A stretch of DNA of 5,568 nucleotides, taken from contig JAMDDG010000208.1 in NCBI GenBank assembly GCA_023488865.1, positions 1 to 5,568 of the forward strand, read 5' to 3'. Each line of letters opens with the position of its first letter. Positions within the stretch are counted from its first letter, which is position 1. Below the pieces are notes generated by a model. That model did not search any database and was not told where the DNA came from. It saw only the letters and a program-made list of their open reading frames with translations. This document shows, in pieces, positions 1 to 5,568 of the stretch. The translations under genes and the position numbers were made by a program. This stretch comes from Bacteroidota bacterium (GTDB lineage Bacteria; Bacteroidota; Bacteroidia; Bacteroidales; Prolixibacteraceae).

Positions 1-138
1 CTGCCAATCCTCTTCCATCCATTTTTCCAAACTCTCATCAAAATCCTCATCTTTGAAATAGGAAGATACTGCCAAATAATCATTGAATGAGAATTTATCA
101 GAAGTAAAGCGGCTTATTTTTTCTTTGTTAATATCCAT
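1..138 (-). CDS. FecR-like anti-sigma factor, N-terminal part only
   Basis: The first 46 codons of a minus-strand gene start at an ATG at 138 and run off the window edge with no stop. The translation begins MDINKEKISRF and continues with an acidic, aromatic-rich helix (DYLAVSSYFKDEDFDESLEKW). This resembles the short cytoplasmic N-terminal region of Bacteroidota FecR proteins, which holds the partner ECF sigma factor. In that family a transmembrane helix and a periplasmic FecR domain follow, and they relay a signal from a TonB-dependent receptor; neither is visible here. The position, on the same strand and about 200 bases after an ECF sigma gene, is the strongest support. The similarity of so short a stretch is weak on its own, so a different small protein cannot be excluded. 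Confidence 0.6.
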   Translation of the reverse strand, partial: MDINKEKISRFTSDKFSFNDYLAVSSYFKDEDFDESLEKWMEEDWQ

Positions 139-153
139 GATACCAATTAATGT

Positions 154-260
154 CCATTTAAGGCCATTTTCCACTATGCCAAAATCAAAAAATAATGAAA
201 TATTTTACAAAAAATAAAAATTACCTTTAGATATCAGTAGTTTAAAAATGGATTAAATGG
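154..260. repeat. Imperfect inverted repeat between sigma and fecR-like genes
   Basis: The arm at 154-170 (CCATTTAAGGCCATTTT) is nearly the reverse complement of 245-260 (AAAATGGATTAAATGG): 8 and 7 matched bases separated by a small bulge. The 74 bases between the arms are very AT-rich. The repeat lies in the 202-base gap between the sigma gene stop and the FecR-like start. It could shape the transcript or bind a regulator, but the AT-rich composition makes chance pairing possible. Confidence 0.35.
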
Positions 261-340
261 AAATGAAACGACCATGAGAAAATCTTCCACACACAGAAGG
301 ATGATTATTGGGAGTTCCATCTGACCACTGAAAAACAAAA

Positions 341-934
341 TTATAAACAGATGAAAAGCATAAAGAATAGCAGACCAGCCAATTTTTCTTTTAGAAGTTT
401 GTTTTTGATCTGCTTCTGTGCAGCAGCAAGCTGGTTTTCTACGGTATTGGGGGAGATACCAAGTTCATCTGCAATCTGTTTCACCGATAATCCATCAAAC
501 TTCCTTTTAATAAAAATTTCTTTCCTCCTTTTTGGAAAAGAGTTAATGTACTGCTCAACTTTTCTCAGCAGAAATTTATAGTCAATAATCTGGTCCAGTC
601 TGTTTTCCGGTTGAAGGAGGGAATAGATCAGATCATTCTTGAAGGCATTATCCCGGATTTTTTTATTGAAGTATTTTTTTATAATGTTATGGGCGATGGT
701 AAAAATATAAGCATTAAAAGAGTGGTCCGATTTCAATCCGCTTCTTTTATCCCATACATAAAAAAACACTTCCTGGACTACTTCTTCTGCCTCTTCGTCT
801 GACTTAAGGTATTTGGATGAAAAATTGTACAAACGCGCTGAATACTTGCAGTATAAAACATCAAATGCCTTTACATCCCCGTGTTTTAAGTTTTCTACAG
901 CCAAATAATCAATATGTTCAGGTGTTGAGGCCAA
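341..934 (-). CDS. ECF-family RNA polymerase sigma factor (FecI-like, Bacteroidota type)
   Basis: This is a 197-residue extracytoplasmic-function sigma factor, which directs RNA polymerase to a small set of promoters when released by its anti-sigma factor. Region sigma-2 spans about residues 15-90, with the FDVLYCKYSARLY helix and the typical AEEVVQEVFFYVWDKR core-binding and -10-recognition stretch (49-64). Region sigma-4 spans about 122-177: a FPKRRKEIF lead and a helix-turn-helix LSVKQIADELGISPNTVENQL that contacts the -35 region. The last 13 residues (LAGLLFFMLFICL) are strikingly hydrophobic, a tail often seen in this Bacteroidota group. The start is a TTG at 934. No ATG exists in frame between it and an upstream stop at 983-985, and the next candidate is another TTG at residue 11. 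A FecR-like gene follows on the same strand, so the pair probably forms a surface-signalling switch. No TonB receptor or SusC/SusD target is in view. Confidence 0.9.
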   Translation of the reverse strand: MASTPEHIDYLAVENLKHGDVKAFDVLYCKYSARLYNFSSKYLKSDEEAEEVVQEVFFYVWDKRSGLKSDHSFNAYIFTIAHNIIKKYFNKKIRDNAFKNDLIYSLLQPENRLDQIIDYKFLLRKVEQYINSFPKRRKEIFIKRKFDGLSVKQIADELGISPNTVENQLAAAQKQIKNKLLKEKLAGLLFFMLFICL

Positions 935-957
935 AGTATAGTTAGTTATATTAGATT

Positions 958-965
958 CAAAGATA
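958..965 (-). promoter_or_regulatory. Likely -7 element for the ECF sigma gene
   Basis: Read on the minus strand, 965 to 958 is TATCTTTG, an exact match to the Bacteroidota -7 consensus TAnnTTTG. It lies 23 bases before the TTG start at 934, so a short leader would result, which supports that start. No good -33 element is visible at the usual distance. Confidence 0.4.
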
Positions 966-1028
966 TAACAAAAACGGTAAACTTACGATGTACTTTTGAT
1001 GTGCCAAGCAAAAAAATGAGCGCCTTGG

Positions 1029-1118
1029 GTGAACTAAAGTGCTTAAAGTACTTCGCTGCTTGCCTGTTACGTTCGGAGTTCATAACTTTAGGCACTTTAG
1101 TTCACTTTAGGCACTTTT
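1029..1118. repeat. Large hairpin with an overlapping tandem repeat
   Basis: Two 21-base arms, 1029-1049 and 1085-1105, are reverse complements with a single mismatch and enclose a 35-base loop. The right arm overlaps a direct repeat: ACTTTAGGCACTTT occurs at 1085-1098 and again at 1104-1117, a 19-base period. The left arm can therefore pair partly with either copy. There is no T-run right after the stem, so it is not a standard terminator. It sits between divergent genes. A dispersed intergenic repeat (REP- or MITE-like) is the likeliest explanation, but whether other copies exist cannot be seen from this window. Confidence 0.75.
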
Positions 1119-1222
1119 CTATTAAATGTACCTATGTTCATGTCAGCGTTGGAATCATTCTAAATTTCTATCATTTCGGATTGAAATTTGAAAAATAGTA
1201 TTTTTATTTCAGACAAACTTTG

Positions 1223-1230
1223 TACTTTTG
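1223..1230 (+). promoter_or_regulatory. Likely -7 element for the ferredoxin gene
   Basis: TACTTTTG matches the Bacteroidota -7 consensus TAnnTTTG exactly and lies 47 bases before the ferredoxin ATG. A -33 TTG at the usual 19-21-base spacing is not evident; the area there is a run of T. The first transcribed base would be around 1236-1238, giving a leader of about 40 bases. Confidence 0.5.
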
Positions 1231-1277
1231 TGGAGTAATTTTGAAATTAATTTTCTGTAAAACCAATAAATTAAGTT

Positions 1278-1445
1278 ATGGCCCATAAAATTTCTGACGC
1301 TTGCATCGCATGTGGAACCTGTATCGATGAGTGTCCTGTTGAAGCAATCAGTGAAGGTGAAATTTACAAAATTGATGCTGAACTTTGCACCGATTGCGGA
1401 TCATGTGCCGAAGTATGTCCTACTGATGCTATATCACCTGAGTAA
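1278..1445 (+). CDS. 2[4Fe-4S] ferredoxin, bacterial (clostridial) type
   Basis: This small 55-residue gene starts at ATG 1278 (MAHKISDACIACGTC) and ends in TAA at 1443-1445. It has two perfect CxxCxxCxxxCP motifs: Cys 9, 12, 15, 19 followed by Pro 20, and Cys 37, 40, 43, 47 followed by Pro 48. The two halves are near-symmetric, as usual in this family. The family carries two [4Fe-4S] clusters and passes low-potential electrons in the cytoplasm, for example with pyruvate:ferredoxin oxidoreductase, hydrogenase or Rnf-type complexes. The partner cannot be told here. The length equals the usual 55-56 residues. It has its own promoter and an intrinsic terminator directly downstream, so it appears to be transcribed alone. 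This suggests an anaerobic or facultatively anaerobic lifestyle (inference). Confidence 0.96.
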   Translation: MAHKISDACIACGTCIDECPVEAISEGEIYKIDAELCTDCGSCAEVCPTDAISPE

Positions 1446-1464
1446 CAAAACGTAAGACTTTTAC

Positions 1465-1493
1465 AAACCTGCTTGATCCAAGCAGGTTTTTTT
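1465..1493 (+). terminator. Intrinsic terminator after the ferredoxin gene
   Basis: An 11-base perfect stem (1465-1475 with 1479-1489) closes a 3-base loop (ATC), and the T-run extends to 1493. It begins 19 bases after the ferredoxin stop codon. It should end ferredoxin transcription and separate it from the HutI-like gene downstream. Confidence 0.93.
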
Positions 1494-1525
1494 GTGCCTT
1501 TTCGAAAATTATTTTGTTGAAAATA

Positions 1526-1556
1526 TTGGTAGCAAACGATTTATTGCTTATATTTA
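1526..1556 (+). promoter_or_regulatory. Possible promoter for the HutI-like gene
   Basis: TTG at 1526-1528 is followed after 20 bases by TATATTTA at 1549-1556. This is one base away from the Bacteroidota -7 consensus TAnnTTTG, with a normal -33 to -7 spacing. It lies after the ferredoxin terminator and 43 bases before the GTG start at 1600, where a promoter would be expected. Confidence 0.4.
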
Positions 1557-1599
1557 GAGTAGTTTAATCGCAATCATCTCATTCACAATATTTTCAATC

Positions 1600-2832
1600 G
1601 TGGAATTATTGCTTCTTAATATAAAGGAATTGGTGCAGGCCGGGGAAAAACCCGTAGCTTTCTTATCAGGAAAGGAGATGGCTACACTCAGTACGATTCA
1701 GGATGCTTTTGTGCTGATCAGCGACGAAATAATTGTCGATTATGGCCCTATGAGGGCAATAAACGATTGCGACCTTGAAAATTCGGAGCTTTTGATGGAG
1801 ATTGATTGCAAGGGAAGGTTGGTGTTTCCCAGTTTTTGCGATCCGGATTCGCATCTTTTGTATCCGTTTGGCAATATCCACGATTTTTCAAAACGGAATT
1901 CAGAAAGGGAGCATTTTGAAGTTGGCTTTACTGATTCATTCGTGAGGTTGCACGAGATGTCGGTAGAGGAACTTTACGCGCAGGCCTTGGAGCATCTGAA
2001 AGAAGTAGTAAAAAAGGGCACCGGCGCCATTGAGATTAAAAGTGGTTATGGTCTGGAGGCCGAGGATGAAATTAAATTGTTGCAGGTAATCCGGAAATTA
2101 AAAAGTACTACGCCACTGGTGATACGGTCTACTTTCCTTGGATCGCATTCTTACCACGAAAATATTCGAAGGTCTCCTGCCAAATATGTGGATCATATTT
2201 TAGATCTCCTTCCATCCATTGCCCAGGAAGAACTGACTGATAACCTCGATTTGTATTACGATCAAAAGTTCTTGTCACGAAGTGAGATGAAACGGTTGTT
2301 GTTAGCCGGTTTGCGTGAAGGGTTAAATGTTAAGATCCATTCTGATGAGCTGGGACTGAATCACCTCAATGAAAGCAATCTAAATGTTTGTCTGGATATT
2401 TTAAATCCTAACGGACAAATCAGCCGGGAAAAGATAGACCGGATGAGCGAAGCAGCTCTTTTTCCCGTGATCATGCCCGGCGCCTCCTTTTTTCACAACC
2501 TCTCCACCTCTTCCGCCAGGGAGATGATCGATGCAGGGCTTCCGCTGGCTATTGCCACAGATTTTGATCCGGGTTCCATGCCCTCCTGCGACATGAAATT
2601 CATGCAATCGCTGGCTTGTATCAAATACGGATTGAAGCCCGAAGAAGCAATCAATGCCTCTACCCTTAATGCTGCCTACCTCATGGGTATTGGCGAAGGG
2701 TATGGCTCCATTACCAAAGGCAAAGCGGCCAATCTGTTTGTTACCAAGAAAATACCTTCCTATCAATACTTTCCCTATGCTTTCAGTTCTGATTTGATTG
2801 AGATGGTGATTTTAGATGGGGCGGTGCTGTAA
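1600..2832 (+). CDS. hutI: Imidazolonepropionase (HutI) family amidohydrolase with altered active site
   Basis: The 410-residue protein has the full length and order of HutI, the zinc/iron hydrolase that opens 4-imidazolone-5-propanoate to N-formimino-glutamate in histidine breakdown. Visible matches to Bacteroidota HutI: LLLNIKELV at the N-terminus, SGKEMATL (23-30), GTGAIEIKSGYGLEAE (140-155), TFLGSH (178-183), KIHSDE (245-250), MPGASFF (292-298), ATDFDPGSMPS (319-329) and a C-terminal GSITKGKAANL (369-379). Several hallmark residues differ. The metal motif HTH is D83-S84-H85. The usual FAGxR substrate arginine and the GGGI loop (about residues 88-115) are gone. The usual SxDHL motif is replaced near 267-272 by ILNPNG. 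N of TDxNP is D323. H183, H247, E250 and D321 are kept. The start is GTG; an in-frame stop at 1555-1557 and the absence of an ATG support it. No other hut gene is visible. It may be a paralogue with a changed substrate, or inactive; the symbol marks homology, not proven activity. Confidence 0.85.
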   Translation: MELLLLNIKELVQAGEKPVAFLSGKEMATLSTIQDAFVLISDEIIVDYGPMRAINDCDLENSELLMEIDCKGRLVFPSFCDPDSHLLYPFGNIHDFSKRNSEREHFEVGFTDSFVRLHEMSVEELYAQALEHLKEVVKKGTGAIEIKSGYGLEAEDEIKLLQVIRKLKSTTPLVIRSTFLGSHSYHENIRRSPAKYVDHILDLLPSIAQEELTDNLDLYYDQKFLSRSEMKRLLLAGLREGLNVKIHSDELGLNHLNESNLNVCLDILNPNGQISREKIDRMSEAALFPVIMPGASFFHNLSTSSAREMIDAGLPLAIATDFDPGSMPSCDMKFMQSLACIKYGLKPEEAINASTLNAAYLMGIGEGYGSITKGKAANLFVTKKIPSYQYFPYAFSSDLIEMVILDGAVL

Positions 2833-2876
2833 TTTGGTAATTTGAAAATGGGTCAATGTGATGATGTGTTGATGTG
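2833..2876 (+). repeat. Low-complexity tract with 8-base periodicity at the sulfatase junction
   Basis: Directly after the HutI-like stop the sequence is simple and repetitive. A TTTG-rich part is followed by ATGTG three times at exact 8-base steps (2856, 2864, 2872). The last copy overlaps the GTG codon where the sulfatase fragment begins. Short TTTGAAAATG and GATGATGTG tracts of this kind are familiar between genes in Bacteroidota genomes (from general knowledge, not checked here). Confidence 0.5.
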
Positions 2877-3578
2877 CATACACCCTGGGTACCGAGTCAG
2901 GAGCGGTTTGGCCAATATCCCAGCGGGCCGGCAGAGGAACGCAAATTCAGGGCTGTATTGGATGAATACGACCGACAGATGGGAAGACTGTTTGAAGGCA
3001 TAAAGAAATTGGGAATAGACCAAAACACTTTCGTTGTCTTTTTGAGCGACAATGGTCCGCTGCCCAGCTTTAAGGGCTCACGATCAGGAAATTACCGTGG
3101 TTCAAAACTCTCTTTGTATGAAGGAGGTACCCGATTGCCTTTTATCGTACGCTGGCCGGGTCATACCCCCGTAGGGAAAGTCGATCAGCAATCCGTGGTT
3201 TCTGCCCTTGACTTTTTTCCGAGTTTATGTGCACTGGCCGGAGCCAAAATGCCAAAAGGTTTTGCTTTTGACGGGAAAGATAAGAGTCGGGTTTTTCTTG
3301 GAAAATCATCCAAAGAGGAGCGTACCCTGTATTGGGAATATGGTCGTAACAAGGTATCGTTCAACTTTCCAGGAGGGAGGGACCGAAGTCCAAACCTGGC
3401 GATTCGCGAAGAAAACTGGAAACTGCTGATGAACTTTGACGGAACGCAAATAGAACTCTATAATCTCGAAACAGACCCAAAAGAGACAAAAAACTTGGTT
3501 TTGGAAAACGCTAAATTGGCCGAAAAGCTGAAGATAAAATTACTTACCTGGCGTAATTCGATGCCCAAGCTGCCGTAA
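2874..3578 (+). pseudogene. Sulfatase, C-terminal half only (5'-truncated remnant)
   Basis: The open frame of 234 codons matches the second half of type I sulfatases, which remove sulfate esters from glycans and related substrates, usually in the periplasm. Kept features are the HTPW histidine at residue 2, the metal-site pair D59-N60 in FLSDNGP, the RGSKLSLYEGG lysine K78, and the C-terminal NWKLL...ELYNLETDPKETKNL region (about 181-207). Absent are any signal peptide, the N-terminal metal aspartates and the CxPSR/CxASR site whose cysteine becomes formylglycine, so the product cannot be an active sulfatase. Complete enzymes are about 450-500 residues. Homology starts around 2871 (Asp-Val-His); an in-frame TGA lies at 2862-2864, and the only start nearby is a GTG inside that homology. 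The left edge abuts a simple repeat, suggesting a deletion. An assembly join is the alternative. No frameshift or stop interrupts the remaining half, so the event may be recent. Confidence 0.85.
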
Positions 3579-3591
3579 GCATGGCCGGAGT

Positions 3592-3633
3592 ATAAATAAG
3601 TAGTTGACAATTGTCAATTAATTAAGTATTTAT
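3592..3633. repeat. Palindrome between converging genes
   Basis: TTGACAATTGTCAA (3604-3617) is a perfect 14-base palindrome. It is flanked by a second matched pair, ATAAATA (3592-3598) and TATTTAT (3627-3633). It lies in the 73-base gap between the sulfatase remnant and the converging beta-barrel gene. It could be a weak two-way transcription stop or a binding site, but there is no clear T-run, so it is not called a terminator. Confidence 0.5.
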
Positions 3634-3651
3634 CATCAGATGTTTACCTTC

Positions 3652-4404
3652 TCACAGGTAATAAACAAACCCTATACTTCCAATTACCGCCTCTTTGGGA
3701 ACAACGGTACTGCCACTGTTGAGCTGTTCGGTGGTGGTGGTATTGTTCAGTTTGGTTGTCTTGAGTTCTTCGTAATTGGTTTTTGAACGGGAATATTGGA
3801 AATCCATGGCTAATTTAAGGTTAATTTTCTCTGTTACCTTCATGCGCAAAGCGGAACCGGCCAATAAACCATAGGAAACATTGACTGAGTTCGTATTGTG
3901 TTGGAGGTATTCCCAATTGTTAACGGTGTTTTTAAACAACAGTTTCTGGTTGGGAAGATAAGTAACATTCATCCCTGCCATGGCTTGAAAATCCCAGGCA
4001 AACCGGTCAAAGTTCAGGGTAAATACCGGACCGAAAATAAGGCTGTTCGACATCCAGGAATTTACGGTCAGGGTCAGGTTTTCCCGTTCGGCTTCCGTGA
4101 AAGGGACTAACTTTTTCATCCGGTATTCCATCATGGTGCCCATCCCGTTGCGATCAACAGGATTATTGTTCAACATCACCATCCCTTTTAATCCCCAATT
4201 AGTACCCAAAGGATAGGTGGCATCCAGGTTTAGGGCAAAACCTTTTAAAGCAAAACCCGCATCGGTTTTGGCCGGATTGGTATTGGCGAAAGAACCGACT
4301 GGCCAACATCCACCCATGGAGATAGAAAAATACCAATTGTCGGGCTGTGCGGTCAAATGGGAAGAGAGAAACAAGAATACGATTAAAAGCAGGGTGTTTT
4401 TCAT
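3652..4404 (-). CDS. Putative outer-membrane beta-barrel protein
   Basis: The 250-residue protein starts at ATG 4404 with a clear Sec signal peptide (MKNTLLLIVFLFLSSHLTA, probable cut before Q20). The mature part is made of alternating, amphipathic strands with many aromatic and Gly/Asn residues: WYFSISMGGCWPVG, FALNLDATYPLG, WGLKGMVMLNN, LIFGPVFTLNF, WDFQAMAGMNVTYL, YGLLAGSALRMKV, INLKLAMDFQYSRS. It ends with IGSIGFVYYL, close to a beta-barrel C-terminal signal. This fits a small 8-10-strand porin-like or OmpA-type barrel without a peptidoglycan-binding domain. A Thr/Asn-rich stretch near residues 217-229 (TTKLNNTTTTEQ) looks like a surface loop. The gene lies 32 bases after the membrane protein gene at 4437-5270 on the same strand, so both are probably co-transcribed. 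The specific function is unknown. Confidence 0.8.
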   Translation of the reverse strand: MKNTLLLIVFLFLSSHLTAQPDNWYFSISMGGCWPVGSFANTNPAKTDAGFALKGFALNLDATYPLGTNWGLKGMVMLNNNPVDRNGMGTMMEYRMKKLVPFTEAERENLTLTVNSWMSNSLIFGPVFTLNFDRFAWDFQAMAGMNVTYLPNQKLLFKNTVNNWEYLQHNTNSVNVSYGLLAGSALRMKVTEKINLKLAMDFQYSRSKTNYEELKTTKLNNTTTTEQLNSGSTVVPKEAVIGSIGFVYYL

Positions 4405-4436
4405 AGTTTTGTTGTTAAATGTTCCATGTAAGCTCC

Positions 4437-5270
4437 TTAAAAGAGTAGGGAAAGATAAGGGAATATTGTTCCCTGAATAATCTTTCCGGTTTCAGGATCG
4501 AGTTGTGAGCCAAAGAGGCTGTGAGGAATGGAGAAGATGACCAGTGTAACAACCATTGCACAGAAAACCCAAAGCCTTGATTCCTTTTTTCGGCTAAACC
4601 AGAAAGCGAATAGCCAGATTACAAAGGCAATCAACGTTTTGTTGTCGGTCAGGTCCCAGCCATAAGGAACACCGGCCCACAGTTCGTTGAAAGCATATTT
4701 TTGAACCACCGGCCCCAGGACCATGCCACCCACAAAGATAGTCCCAAGGGTGATCTTCGTCATTTTTAAAGATGGAATCCTGAAGAGTGCGAACATCCCG
4801 GCTACGTTGCTGAACAACATGGATAAAAACATTATAAGAACGTGAGGGAAAAGAATGATACTTGGTACATAACCTTTGAAACGAATGAGGGTAGGAACCC
4901 CGTTGTTCAATTCAACCTGCTCATTGCCCTTTTTCAAAATAATCCGGTATTCTATTTTACCGGCCATCCCCTGATGAGGCAATGAGGCCGAGAGATTTTC
5001 AGCCTCATGTACCATAGCTAATTTGATAAAATCAACTTTCTGCGGATAGATCCGGTATTCCAGGGTGCCGGAAACTTCCGGATCGGGCATCATAATTTCA
5101 ATGGGGCAATCCCCTTCTCCGTCGAACGATCTCAGTAGTTTGAAGTGATAAGTTTGTCCGGATATAACAGCCGTAATCCTTTGTGGATGCGTGGGACCGG
5201 TTAATTTTTGATAAATGGCTGCCGAAATAGTCAATAAAACAGCCACAATCCAAATAAGTGCCTTCTTCAT
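4437..5270 (-). CDS. Conserved membrane protein of unknown function
   Basis: The 277-residue protein starts at ATG 5270. Residues 5-21 form an N-terminal hydrophobic anchor without an obvious cleavage site. Residues about 22-134 form a soluble, beta-rich domain (GQTYHFKLLRSFDGEGDCPIEI, SGTLEYRIYP, AGKIEYRIILKKG) that probably faces the periplasm. Four further hydrophobic segments follow at about 136-162, 172-190, 211-226 and 232-249. Conserved-looking blocks in the membrane part are LFPHVLIMFLSMLFS (140-154), GPVVQKYAFNELWAG (186-200) continuing to WDLTDNKTL (205-213), and IPHSLFGSQ (248-256). I recall similar proteins in Bacteroidota annotated as hypothetical, but know no function. His143 and His250 lie at membrane edges and could be ligands for a cofactor (inference). 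The gene is the first of a likely two-gene unit with the beta-barrel gene 32 bases downstream. No clear promoter was found upstream. Confidence 0.8.
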   Translation of the reverse strand: MKKALIWIVAVLLTISAAIYQKLTGPTHPQRITAVISGQTYHFKLLRSFDGEGDCPIEIMMPDPEVSGTLEYRIYPQKVDFIKLAMVHEAENLSASLPHQGMAGKIEYRIILKKGNEQVELNNGVPTLIRFKGYVPSIILFPHVLIMFLSMLFSNVAGMFALFRIPSLKMTKITLGTIFVGGMVLGPVVQKYAFNELWAGVPYGWDLTDNKTLIAFVIWLFAFWFSRKKESRLWVFCAMVVTLVIFSIPHSLFGSQLDPETGKIIQGTIFPYLSLLF

Positions 5271-5535
5271 TTGCCCTATAGATCAGTTAATTAATCGAAC
5301 GCTAAAAGAAGCTCAACGAAAATTTAAATTAATTATTTTTACCATAGCATCAATCGTAAAAATAAATCGTATAAATTTGAGGGTCAATATTGTGAATTTC
5401 CATAAGTCATTCCGGAAAACAGTAAAATTTTTACAGTTATTTAGAGTCTGTCTATAAACATCAAATTGTTGATAACTAATTACATATAGCCTTTTTTGTT
5501 GTTTGTGTTTTTATTAGATTTAAGAAAAAAACACT

Positions 5536-5568
5536 ATGAGACTATTTGAAAGTTTTAAGATAAAGTTT
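5536..5568 (+). CDS. Start of an unidentified gene, cut by the window edge
   Basis: An ATG at 5536 opens a frame of 11 codons (MRLFESFKIKF) to the window end. It follows an AT-rich, gene-free stretch and lies 13 bases after TAGATTTA (5515-5522), which is near the TAnnTTTG element; a TTTG at 5495-5498 lies upstream at 16 bases, shorter than usual. The sequence is too short for any product call. It is divergent from the membrane protein gene at 4437-5270. Confidence 0.4.
   Translation, partial: MRLFESFKIKF

Larger units (their letters stand above)
935..1277. other. Divergent intergenic region between sigma and ferredoxin genes
   Basis: This 343-base stretch has no convincing gene. It holds a likely promoter for the minus-strand sigma gene near 958-965, a large inverted and tandem repeat at 1029-1118, and a likely promoter for the plus-strand ferredoxin at 1223-1230. 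A 65-codon open frame on the plus strand (1001-1198) reads straight through the repeat and has no recognisable protein character, so it is not treated as a gene. Confidence 0.6.

Noticed and set aside
1029..1118. Repeat considered as a CRISPR array or a standard terminator
   Set aside because: There are only two short direct copies with no spacer-like unique segments of regular size, and no T-run follows the stem.
1001..1198. Open plus-strand frame of 65 codons
   Set aside because: It is created by reading through the hairpin repeat; it has no family features, and the area is better explained as repeat and promoter DNA.
2401..2766. Minus-strand open frame of 121 codons opposite the HutI-like gene
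   Set aside because: It lies wholly antisense to a well-supported coding region, and its low-complexity Gly/His-rich translation looks like a shadow.
1278..2832. Ferredoxin and HutI-like gene as one operon or joint pathway
   Set aside because: A strong intrinsic terminator at 1465-1493 and a possible separate promoter at 1526-1556 lie between them.
5443..5460. AGTCTGTCTATAAA-type motif resembling the ends of some insertion sequences
   Set aside because: There is no matching inverted end, transposase or target duplication in the window, so it cannot be supported as an insertion sequence end.

Overview
This window looks like chromosome from a member of the Bacteroidota, possibly Marinilabiliales or a related marine or gut lineage (the lineage is inference). 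The evidence is an ECF sigma factor of the FecI type with a hydrophobic C-terminal tail, followed by the start of a FecR-like anti-sigma gene. There are also promoter elements close to the Bacteroidota TAnnTTTG type, no clear Shine-Dalgarno sequences, an AT-rich base composition and a sulfatase fragment.

Layout. Positions 1-934 (minus strand) hold the ECF sigma gene and, about 200 bases downstream of it, the first 46 codons of a FecR-like gene cut by the window edge. Positions 935-1277 are non-coding. They carry promoters for the divergent sigma and ferredoxin genes and a large imperfect hairpin with a tandem 19-base repeat. Positions 1278-1493 (plus) are a compact single-gene unit: a promoter, a 55-residue 2[4Fe-4S] ferredoxin and an intrinsic terminator. 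Positions 1600-2832 (plus) encode a full-length member of the imidazolonepropionase (HutI) family with several signature residues changed. A short low-complexity tract (2833-2876) leads directly into the C-terminal half of a sulfatase (2874-3578). This fragment has lost its N-terminal catalytic half and is most likely a gene remnant. Positions 3652-5270 (minus) hold two genes, probably co-transcribed: a five-segment membrane protein of unknown function, then an outer-membrane beta-barrel protein. Positions 5271-5535 are AT-rich and non-coding, and a new plus-strand gene begins at 5536.

How the parts work together. Only two links are supported by arrangement: sigma factor with FecR-like regulator (surface signalling), and membrane protein with beta-barrel (cell-envelope pair, 32-base gap). 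The ferredoxin, the HutI-like gene and the sulfatase fragment do not form an obvious pathway, and no other histidine-utilisation gene is visible. No complete mobile element, CRISPR array, tRNA or rRNA was seen. The best candidates for something new are the HutI paralogue with an altered active site, the repeat-associated sulfatase truncation, the hairpin repeat at 1029-1118 and the uncharacterised membrane protein.
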